From NCBI GenBank assembly GCA_020725315.1, contig DYFG01000016.1:1-20268 (forward strand): DNA of 20,268 nt. The letters run 5' to 3'. Position 1 is the first letter of the stretch. Each line of letters opens with the position of its first letter. The notes beneath the pieces were generated by a model that worked only from the letters and a program-made list of their open reading frames with translations, had not been told where the DNA came from and ran no database searches. Positions 1 through 6,765 of this stretch are shown here, piece by piece. Made by a program: the position numbers and the translations under genes. The stretch is from Nitrosotalea sp. (GTDB taxonomy: Archaea > Halobacteriota > Syntropharchaeia > Alkanophagales > Methanospirareceae).

Positions 1-239
1 TTCATGGTAAGGAATATATCCTCCGCAAGCTCTCTCAAAAAGGTGAATAGACACAGATATTTGAATTTGTTTAGGATTTGGTGCTTAGGATTTAGTATTC
101 CCAAAGAGCTGTACAAATACAAAAGTTTTTAATACCGTGAGAGAAACGAGGAATATCCAATCCAAAGACGACAAAAATATAAGCTCTCATGACAAATAAG
201 CTATAATGAAGTAAAAAATAACGATGGGGAACCAAAACT
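1..239. other. Non-coding left edge, upstream of the cooT-like gene
   Basis: No convincing gene is seen. A plus-strand frame is open from position 4 to 132 but its 42 residues resemble nothing I recognise and it lacks a ribosome-binding site. The nonamer TTAGGATTT occurs twice (about 71-79 and 85-93). TATA-like AT-rich stretches at about 121-136 and 175-184 (AAAATATAAG) are candidate promoters for the gene starting at 240. Confidence 0.4.
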
Positions 240-428
240 ATGTGCGAATCGAGTGTATTTATAGAAAAAGAAAGGGGAAGAGAATTACTGATGGAAGAGG
301 TGGTTCATCTCGACGTTGATGGTGAGGATATCAAACTCACCGGGATATTGGGCGAGACACGCGAGATAAAAGGAAGGGTCAAGGAGATAAATCTGATGAA
401 GCATACAATCGTAATAGAAATTCGTTGA
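240..428 (+). CDS. cooT: CooT-like small nickel-binding protein
   Basis: A 62-residue protein that I recognise as the CooT family (formerly 'predicted RNA-binding protein', COG1532). The sequence shows the family's invariant Met-Cys start (MCESSVF), an acidic beta-rich middle (VVHLDVDGEDIKL) and the closing pattern GxxxEIKGRVKEINLMxxTIVIE. In Rhodospirillum CooT, Cys2 of the homodimer binds one Ni(II) and the protein helps load CO dehydrogenase; homologues are common in anaerobes with nickel enzymes. The size is normal for the family. A weak GGGGA lies 8 nt before the ATG. It is followed 89 bp later by khtT on the same strand; no nickel enzyme lies in the window, so the client here is unknown. 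Confidence 0.72.
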   Translation: MCESSVFIEKERGRELLMEEVVHLDVDGEDIKLTGILGETREIKGRVKEINLMKHTIVIEIR

Positions 429-517
429 TAACATAACGCGGTTCGCTGGCGGAGAGATGGTGAGGGGAGAGAGGTTAAATTGTAAATACAGATATTGTAA
501 CAGATGGAGGGAACATC

Positions 518-1000
518 ATGCGAATTTCTGAACTTCCCGAGATAGGCACGAAGTATGAGATAGAGAGTCCAAAAGGGGATAAAGTAGCGGTTATATTCTT
601 GACGACTGGTGAAATAGAGCTATATGTCTTAGAAGCTGGTGCTGAGAAACCATCGGTTACAAGGCTGACCTCAGAAGAAGCACGACGTCTCGGAAGCGTT
701 CTGACTGGAGCGATGCTCACCATAGAGCGTGAAGACGTTGAGGTCTCGTTTTCCGAAATTTCTGACATTAGAATAAACATCCATATATGTCCGGTAACGA
801 AGGGTATGGTAGGAAAGAGCATCGAGGATCTGGCAATCAGGAAGAGGACAGGCGTCACGATAATAGCACTATCGAGAAGGGGACGGAGCATCATCAGCCC
901 GCCACCGGAGACGGTCTTCGAAGAGGGAGACCTGATAGTGATGATAGGTGAGCGTGAGCAGATAAAGGTCTGCACGAAGGAGATTCTTGGACAGGTTTAG
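518..1000 (+). CDS. khtT: KhtT-like TrkA-C regulatory subunit of K+/H+ antiporter
   Basis: 160 residues. The C-terminal half (about 75-160) is a TrkA-C (RCK-C) domain, with GKSIEDLAIRKRTGVTIIALSRRG, here split by its core hydrophobic strands, followed by FEEGDLIVMIGEREQI, the usual end of this fold. The N-terminal half matches the KhtT/YhaT layout and not a Rossmann NAD domain: there is no GxGxxG. In Bacillus, KhtT is a soluble cytoplasmic regulator that gates the CPA2 exchanger KhtU in response to ligands such as c-di-AMP and to pH. The start is fixed by a strong GGAGG at 506-510, 7 nt before the ATG. The next gene, the transporter, begins 4 nt after the stop, so the two are co-transcribed and probably translationally coupled. 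Confidence 0.85.
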   Translation: MRISELPEIGTKYEIESPKGDKVAVIFLTTGEIELYVLEAGAEKPSVTRLTSEEARRLGSVLTGAMLTIEREDVEVSFSEISDIRINIHICPVTKGMVGKSIEDLAIRKRTGVTIIALSRRGRSIISPPPETVFEEGDLIVMIGEREQIKVCTKEILGQV

Positions 1001-1004
1001 ATAG

Positions 1005-2195
1005 ATGAACTTTCTGGTGGATTTAGCTCTTGTCACAGCCACGTGCTTAGCCCTCGGACTGGTATCGAAATATCTAAGGCAAACCTCGATCCCGGTCTAC
1101 ATAATCGCCGGAATACTCCTCGGAAGGAGCGGCTTCGACTTAATATCCTCATACAACTTCGTCGAGTGGCTGGGGAAGATCGGTGTAATCCTCCTGATGT
1201 TCTACATAGGACTGGAGTTCAACTTCAAAGGTATAAAAGAGCCTGGAAGGTTATTTGCGGGTTGCACGGACTTCGGGGTGAATTTCACCGCAGGATTTTC
1301 GCTGGGGCTCGTTATTGGCTTAACCCTGATAGAGGCTTTCATACTCGCATCAGCAGTTTACATCAGCAGTTCTGCGATAGTCATATCCTCGCTGATAGAG
1401 AACAAGAGGTTGATTTACCCTGAAGCAGAGACCGTCGTATGGCTGATGGTCTTCGAGGACATAATGCTGGCGATTCTGCTTGTGGTGCTGACTTCCATTA
1501 TGGCTGATAGCCTTGCCATGATCCCCGTGTCCTTAGCAGTGACTTTACTGCTCATCGTGTTCATTTCGGTGCTCATCAGAGGGCTGAGCATCTTCATCTC
1601 GCCTCTCTTCGAGCGTGATGATGAAATACCCATATTACTTATTTTCGCACTCATATTCGGATTCTCAGCACTCGCATACCTCTTGAGCGTTTCTGAGGTA
1701 ATTATTGCATTCTTCCTCGGCTCTGCACTCTCTGGAGTAAAGTCCTTCAAGCGGCTTCTCGGCACTACTATCGCATTTAAGAACTTATTCCTCATCATCT
1801 TCTTCTTTTCTTTCGGAATGGTGTTACAATTCCAATTTGTAACATTGTCCTCGGCAGATTTTCTCCTCGCACTCCTCGCACTCATAACTCTGTCCATCTT
1901 AGGAAAGTTCGCCAGTGGTGCACTTATTGGAAAGAGGCTGCACGGCTCGCTTGAAACCGGATTGAGGGTCGGAGCATACACAACGCCGAGAGGCGAGTTT
2001 TCGGTTGTGCTGCTGGCTGTTGTGCTTGGAATGGGGACGGGCATTTCTGAGCTATTATCTTCGCTCGTCGTTGCTTACGTAATCCTTCTCTCGCTCATTG
2101 GCTCTTACTTCGCAAAACATGGCGATAGGGTCGGCAAAGCGATGATGGTTTGCATTAATACTGCCAGAACTCGTATCTCAGAACTCCTCTCCTAA
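1005..2195 (+). CDS. khtU: KhtU-like CPA2 family K+(Na+)/H+ antiporter
   Basis: A 396-residue polytopic membrane protein of the monovalent cation:proton antiporter-2 family. About 12-13 hydrophobic segments run the whole length. Diagnostic stretches are IIAGILLGRSGFDLI near residue 35, LLMFYIGLEFNFKGI near 65, FFLGSALSGVKSF near 235, and TTPRGEFSVVLLAVV near 325. There is no fused C-terminal RCK/TrkA-N domain as in KefB/KefC; the regulator is the separate KhtT-like protein encoded 4 nt upstream. It probably exports K+ or Na+ in exchange for protons. Its last 18 bp overlap the 3' end of the convergent isocitrate dehydrogenase gene. Confidence 0.88.
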   Translation: MNFLVDLALVTATCLALGLVSKYLRQTSIPVYIIAGILLGRSGFDLISSYNFVEWLGKIGVILLMFYIGLEFNFKGIKEPGRLFAGCTDFGVNFTAGFSLGLVIGLTLIEAFILASAVYISSSAIVISSLIENKRLIYPEAETVVWLMVFEDIMLAILLVVLTSIMADSLAMIPVSLAVTLLLIVFISVLIRGLSIFISPLFERDDEIPILLIFALIFGFSALAYLLSVSEVIIAFFLGSALSGVKSFKRLLGTTIAFKNLFLIIFFFSFGMVLQFQFVTLSSADFLLALLALITLSILGKFASGALIGKRLHGSLETGLRVGAYTTPRGEFSVVLLAVVLGMGTGISELLSSLVVAYVILLSLIGSYFAKHGDRVGKAMMVCINTARTRISELLS

Positions 2196-3389
2196 ACGGC
2201 TTGCGACCTCATCAATGAACTCTTCGGTATAAACAATCTTCGCTGCGGGTGGTTCAGCCAGTTTCGCGAGGTCACCAGTCATTATCCCGTCTTCTATTGT
2301 CTTTACCACTGCGGCTTCAAGTTTATCCGCAAAAACTTCAAGCCCGGGAATAGTGTCGAGCTCACCACGCTTTCTCAATGCACCAGTCCAGGCAAATATA
2401 ACCGCCACGGGGTTGGTCGATGTCTTCTCGCCTCCGAGGTATCTGGCGTAATGCTTCTGTACCGTACCATGAGCCGATTCATACTCGAAATAGCCATTGG
2501 GTGATACCAGGACCGAGGTCATCATAGCGAGACTCCCAAACGCAGAGGCAAGCATATCTGACATCACGTCGCCATCGTAGTTCTTCAATGCCCAGAGCAT
2601 GCCACCCTCAGAGTTTATTATCCTCGCCACGGCATCGTCTATCAACGTGTAGAAGTAGGTTATCCCTGCCTTCTCAAACCGCTCTTTGTACTTCGCTTCG
2701 TAGATCTCCTCGAATATCCCCTTGAAGTTATTGTCATAGGTCTTGGATATCGTGTCCTTTGTGGCGAACCATAGATCCACCTTCTGGTCCAGGGCGTATG
2801 AGAAGCACGCCTCGGCGAAGCTCTTTATCGAGGCATCGAGGTTGTGTATGCCCTGTATTATGCCCGGCCCGTTGAACTTTTGTATCGTCTGCCTCACTTC
2901 TTCGCCGCGCTCGTTCGTGAATATAAGCTCAGCATTCCCGGGCCCCTCAACCCGGTACTCCACGTTCTTGTAAACATCCCCGTATGCATGCCTTCCCACG
3001 ATGATTGGCTTTTTCCAGTTCTTCACTGCGGGTTTTATGTTTTTTACCAGTATCGGCTTCCTGAAGACAGTACCATCCAGTATCGCTCTGATTGTAGCAT
3101 TAGGGCTCTTCCACTCCTGCTTCAGGTTATATTCCTTTACCCGTGCAGCATTTGGGGTTATCGTGGCACACTTGACTCCCACACCATACCTCGTGATCGC
3201 CTCTGCAGCCTCTATGGTTATCTGATCCTCGGTCTCGTCCCTCTTCTGAAGAGCGAGGTCATAATATTCGGTTTTGAGGTCGATGTAGGGAAGAAGTAGT
3301 CTCTCCTTCACCATACCCCACATTACCCGCGCCATCTCGTCTCCATCTATCTCTACTAAGGGGGTATTCATCTGGATCTTATCCGGCAT
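2178..3389 (-). CDS. icd: NADP-dependent isocitrate dehydrogenase, eukaryotic-like (subfamily II)
   Basis: 403 residues. Decarboxylates isocitrate to 2-oxoglutarate, most likely with NADP+. It belongs to the homodimeric subfamily II seen in eukaryotic cytosol/mitochondria and some bacteria, not to the E. coli-type subfamily I usual in archaea. Visible signatures are KCATITPN (73-80), the substrate-binding SPNATIR (95-101), GTVFRKPI (106-113), GRHAYGD (133-139), metal-binding Asp residues around DDAVARI and YDGDVMSDMLA, and the cofactor loop AHGTVQKHYARY with TSTNPVAVIFAW. The His of the KH pair corresponds to the NADP 2'-phosphate contact in eukaryotic IDH. Length is normal. The ATG is preceded by GGAGAAAAAAG. 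It is the last gene of the citrate-isocitrate operon, 124 bp after aconitase. Confidence 0.93.
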   Translation of the reverse strand: MPDKIQMNTPLVEIDGDEMARVMWGMVKERLLLPYIDLKTEYYDLALQKRDETEDQITIEAAEAITRYGVGVKCATITPNAARVKEYNLKQEWKSPNATIRAILDGTVFRKPILVKNIKPAVKNWKKPIIVGRHAYGDVYKNVEYRVEGPGNAELIFTNERGEEVRQTIQKFNGPGIIQGIHNLDASIKSFAEACFSYALDQKVDLWFATKDTISKTYDNNFKGIFEEIYEAKYKERFEKAGITYFYTLIDDAVARIINSEGGMLWALKNYDGDVMSDMLASAFGSLAMMTSVLVSPNGYFEYESAHGTVQKHYARYLGGEKTSTNPVAVIFAWTGALRKRGELDTIPGLEVFADKLEAAVVKTIEDGIMTGDLAKLAEPPAAKIVYTEEFIDEVASRLGEEF

Positions 3390-3513
3390 CTTTTTTCTCC
3401 TCTGTTCTATTCCTCTTCCCTATTCGCGAGGTCGCTGTATGATACTATGAAGCCTCAGTTCTACTTAAGTCCCTTTATGACTATGTAGAACAGAACCCAT
3501 TTTTACCACCTTC
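3390..3513 (-). other. aconitase-icd spacer with an inverted repeat
   Basis: This 124-bp spacer is longer than the 2-bp gap between the two upstream operon genes. It contains a 7-bp inverted repeat, GTTCTAC at 3458-3464 and GTAGAAC at 3485-3491, with a 20-nt loop, and a ribosome-binding site directly before icd. It may hold a separate icd promoter or an mRNA-stabilising hairpin; the sequence does not decide. Confidence 0.35.
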
Positions 3514-5442
3514 CTATTTCTTTTCTACCTTTGCCTTTACCCAGGGCAGTTTACCCCCGGTCTTCAATATCTCTGCATCAAGTGGTGAAAGAGCATGAGT
3601 AAGTTCGATTTCAGTATCCTTTGTCAGATTCCTGAGTCTCACATCGTCCCGCAGTTCTCCTATAACAACCCCGAGATTATCGCCCATATCTATGCTATCG
3701 TAATCCACAGGGGCCTTAAATGTCAGCGGCACTATTCCGAAGTTTATCAAGTTCGCTAAATGGATGCGAGCAAAAGACTTGACAATGACCGCCTTAACGC
3801 CCAAATACTTTGGTGCGAGTACTGCATGTTCCCTGCTCGATCCCTGGCCGTAGTTCTCACCTCCGATTATGAATCCGCCGCCTTTTTCCGAAGCCCTTGC
3901 GGGAAAATCAGGATCGACCACCTCAAAAACATGCTTCGAGATCGCAGGTATATTGCTCCTCAACGGGAGGATTTTTGCGCCTGCAGGCATGATATGATCC
4001 GTGGTGATATTATCCCCAACCTTGATGAGTACTTCCCCCCCCAGCGTATCGGGCAATGGTGAGAAATCGGGTAGTGGCTTGATATTTGGCCCCCTGATGA
4101 TCTCCACCCTGGCAGCCTCTTCTGGTGGAAACGGAGGTATAAACAGGTTGTCATTAATGATAAACCGCTGAGGCATCTCGATCTGTGGATACGCGCCGAG
4201 ATCCCGCGGGTCGGTGAGAACGCCCTTGATTGCCGTAGCTGCCGCAACTTCAGGACTCACAAGGAATACCTCTGCGTCCTTTGTTCCACTCCTGCCCTCG
4301 AAGTTTCGGTTAAAGGTTCGTATCGAGGTACCACGAGAGGGCGGCGCGGCTCCCATGCCTATGCACGGACCACACGCATTTTCCAGTATCCGTGCACCCG
4401 CCGCTACAAGGTACCGCAGCTCACCGCTCTCAATAAGGTGCTCCACGACTTGCCTCGAGCCCGGATTGATCGTGAGATGCAGGTTATCTGCAATGGTCTG
4501 CCCCTTGAGTACATTTGCTACGATTTTGAGATCGCGCAGGGAGGAGTTGGTACACGAGCCAATAACCACTTGTTGCACTTCTATCCCTGCAATCTCCCTC
4601 ACCGGCTTGACATTACCTGGACTGTGGGGTAGTGCTGCCAGTGGCTCGAGTTCGCTGAGGTTGAGCTCCATGATTTCATCGTATGTCGCATCATCATCAG
4701 CCTCAAGTGGAATCCATTGGTCTCCACGTTCCTGTGCCTCCATGAAGGCCCTCGTCACTTCGTCGCTCGGAAATACACTCGATGTTGCTCCTGTTTCGCT
4801 ACCCATATTGGTTATTGTCGCGCGCTCGGGAACGCTGAGCGTCTTGACCCCCGGGCCAAAGTACTCCAGTACGTTTCCCATACCACCGTTAACATCTATC
4901 CTGCGAAGGACTTCCAGTATGACATCCTTGGCTGAGACCCAGTCAGGAAGTTTTCCGGTAAGTTTTACACCCACAATCGCTGGATACTTAATCCGGTACG
5001 GCATACCTGCCATGGCAACTGCTACGTCCAGACCTCCCGCACCGATGGCAAACGACCCTATACCACCAGCCGTAGGGGTATGGCTGTCAGAGCCAATCAG
5101 TGTCTTACCAGGACGAGCAAACCGTTCCAGATGGAGTTGGTGGCAGATGCCATTACCAGGACGGGAGAAATACAAGCCGTATCTCATAGCTACGGATTGA
5201 AGGTATCTGTGGTCATCCGGGTTCATAAAATCTGTCTGCAGCGTGTTGTGGTCAACATAACTCACGCTCAGTTCTGTTCTCACCCGTGGTATCCCTATAG
5301 CCTCGAATTGCTGGTAGACCATGGTGCCGGTTGCATCCTGGGTAAGCGTCTGATCGATCTTCAGCGCAACTTCTTCCCCGGGAGCCATTTTACCCTCTAC
5401 CAGATGCTCTTTTAATATCCTCTCGATAACGATTCCAGACAT
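3514..5442 (-). CDS. acn: Aconitate hydratase, single-chain
   Basis: 642 residues. Isomerises citrate to isocitrate with a [4Fe-4S] cluster. The three cluster ligands are visible: Cys297 in GSCTNS, and Cys357 and Cys360 in NACGPCIG. Other active-site motifs are GSDSHTPTAGG (117-127), RTFNRNFEGRSG (375-386) and the swivel-domain GSSREHA (534-540). All domains (three alpha/beta domains and the C-terminal swivel) are in one chain. At about 640 residues it is shorter than AcnA/IRP (about 890) and fits the Aquifex-type aconitases found in anaerobic bacteria. It is unlike the split LeuCD-type homoaconitases of methanogens. The ATG lies 2 bp after the stop of the synthase gene, with no clear ribosome-binding site, suggesting translational coupling. 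Confidence 0.94.
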   Translation of the reverse strand: MSGIVIERILKEHLVEGKMAPGEEVALKIDQTLTQDATGTMVYQQFEAIGIPRVRTELSVSYVDHNTLQTDFMNPDDHRYLQSVAMRYGLYFSRPGNGICHQLHLERFARPGKTLIGSDSHTPTAGGIGSFAIGAGGLDVAVAMAGMPYRIKYPAIVGVKLTGKLPDWVSAKDVILEVLRRIDVNGGMGNVLEYFGPGVKTLSVPERATITNMGSETGATSSVFPSDEVTRAFMEAQERGDQWIPLEADDDATYDEIMELNLSELEPLAALPHSPGNVKPVREIAGIEVQQVVIGSCTNSSLRDLKIVANVLKGQTIADNLHLTINPGSRQVVEHLIESGELRYLVAAGARILENACGPCIGMGAAPPSRGTSIRTFNRNFEGRSGTKDAEVFLVSPEVAAATAIKGVLTDPRDLGAYPQIEMPQRFIINDNLFIPPFPPEEAARVEIIRGPNIKPLPDFSPLPDTLGGEVLIKVGDNITTDHIMPAGAKILPLRSNIPAISKHVFEVVDPDFPARASEKGGGFIIGGENYGQGSSREHAVLAPKYLGVKAVIVKSFARIHLANLINFGIVPLTFKAPVDYDSIDMGDNLGVVIGELRDDVRLRNLTKDTEIELTHALSPLDAEILKTGGKLPWVKAKVEKK

Positions 5443-5444
5443 AG

Positions 5445-6683
5445 TTAAGGTTGTACCGACATAATCCGCCGTGCATATTCCGGGTATTGTGCAATAAACC
5501 TCATCTCGTCCTCCGTCACGGGCTTCTGGGTGTGCACGTTTGCATATCGCACGAGCTCTAAAATCCCCCTCGCTTCTTCTTCATCTCGAAATTTCAACTT
5601 GTATTTCCCCGCTACGTTCTTGAACCCCTTTATTCCCGAGTATTCTCCCGTTGTTATAAGCCTGCCCGTCTCGATCACCTCGATATGCCCCCTGCCGACT
5701 TCAGTATAGTCATACAACTCATAATTTCTGCTGTTCTTCAGTGCGCCGTCGGCGTGGATTCCTGATTCATGTGCAAAGGCGTTATCACCAACTGCGGGCT
5801 GGTTAACTGGAATAGGAACTCCGAATGAGAGTGAAGCGTATTTGCATATCTTCCATGCATGGCTTAACTCGATATGCTCATCCAAGTGGTATTTGTCTTC
5901 AAACCCGCTGGACTTCCTTACCGCGAGGATTGTAGAGACCAGATCGGCGTTGCCCGCTCGTTCTCCCATTCCATTGACGGTGGTGGTGATGTATGCATCT
6001 ACTCCCGCATCTATAGCTCCTTTTGCTCCTGCAACTGAGCAGGCGACTGCCATGCCCAAATCATTATGACAGTGCAGTTCGATAGGGATATTTATCGCCT
6101 CCGCGAGCGCTTTGACTCGCTCGTAAATGCTGAATGGATCGTCGTAGCCAAGCGTGTCACAGTATCGTATTCGGTCCGCTCCATGCTCTTTTGCCGCCTC
6201 TGCGAACTCGATCAGCCGTTCGAGTTCCGTCCTTGAGGCGTCTTCTGCATTAACTCCGATAGTCTCTGCTCCGTGTTTCCTGGCTGCAATGACCGCCTCA
6301 CACATCATATTGATTATATCAGCCCAACTGTACTTGCCCAGGAACTTGCCCTCAATCATTTGCCGGGATGTTGAGATGCTCAAATTGAGATGCTTCAAAT
6401 TCGGCACTCGCTGGTAGCCATCTTCAACATCCTCCTTGACAGCTCTCAGCCACCCACCGAGCCGAATGCGCTTAAAAGCCCCTATTTCAGCTAAGTCCAG
6501 ATTCGCATTCAGATAATTCGTCTCATGGTGGGTGTTCGGAAACCCGAACTCGCTCTGAAAAACGCCCATCTCATCCAGATATAGGTTCAGTATGCTCTTC
6601 TCTAACTTCGCTAAGCCCAATCTCGAGGTCTGCACACCATCCCTGTTCGTGACATCAATTATGTAGATCGTATCCTTCGCCAT
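5445..6683 (-). CDS. Probable Re-type citrate synthase (homocitrate/isopropylmalate synthase family)
   Basis: 412 residues, a DRE-TIM metallolyase that condenses acetyl-CoA with a 2-oxoacid. Seen: the opening motif DVTNRDGVQ (10-18; Arg14 and Asp15 are the conserved pair), the metal ligands in HCHND (204-208) and Asn237 in NGMGERAGNADL, and FAHESGIHADG. The C-terminal LeuA allosteric domain of isopropylmalate synthase is absent. Sequence alone leaves citrate, homocitrate or related products open. The context decides: the next two genes encode aconitase and isocitrate dehydrogenase, so citrate is the logical product, as for the Re-citrate synthases of Clostridium kluyveri, Syntrophus and Dehalococcoides. 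No Si-type citrate synthase is in the window. It is the first gene of the operon. An AksA-like role in coenzyme B synthesis is the main alternative. Confidence 0.75.
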   Translation of the reverse strand: MAKDTIYIIDVTNRDGVQTSRLGLAKLEKSILNLYLDEMGVFQSEFGFPNTHHETNYLNANLDLAEIGAFKRIRLGGWLRAVKEDVEDGYQRVPNLKHLNLSISTSRQMIEGKFLGKYSWADIINMMCEAVIAARKHGAETIGVNAEDASRTELERLIEFAEAAKEHGADRIRYCDTLGYDDPFSIYERVKALAEAINIPIELHCHNDLGMAVACSVAGAKGAIDAGVDAYITTTVNGMGERAGNADLVSTILAVRKSSGFEDKYHLDEHIELSHAWKICKYASLSFGVPIPVNQPAVGDNAFAHESGIHADGALKNSRNYELYDYTEVGRGHIEVIETGRLITTGEYSGIKGFKNVAGKYKLKFRDEEEARGILELVRYANVHTQKPVTEDEMRFIAQYPEYARRIMSVQP

Positions 6684-6765
6684 CTTGATGAAGCCCCTCT
6701 TTTACTACTCGCTAAGATTATAAAACTAAGATTATAAAAAGTTAAAATGTCAATGAAAAAGAAAG
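6684..6765. promoter_or_regulatory. Divergent promoter region with 14-bp tandem repeat, citrate operon / polB
   Basis: The 14-mer CTAAGATTATAAAA occurs twice back to back at 6712-6725 and 6726-6739. Each copy contains a TATA-like ATTATAAA (TTTATAAT on the other strand). From the second copy a start about 25 bp downstream would fall near 6760, just ahead of the polB ATG at 6766, giving a leaderless or nearly leaderless message. The first copy is placed suitably for the minus-strand operon starting at 6683. Confidence 0.5.

Noticed and set aside
4..132. A 42-codon plus-strand frame at the left edge
   Set aside because: No ribosome-binding site, no recognisable sequence and it covers apparent promoter-like AT-rich repeats.
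475..975. A 166-codon minus-strand frame opposite khtT
   Set aside because: Complement of a conserved TrkA-C protein in an operon; no independent evidence of coding.
4214..5200. A 328-codon plus-strand open frame opposite aconitase
   Set aside because: It lies wholly antisense to a well-conserved aconitase with all catalytic motifs. Its Ser/Pro/Arg-rich composition is that of a shadow frame and no family is recognisable.
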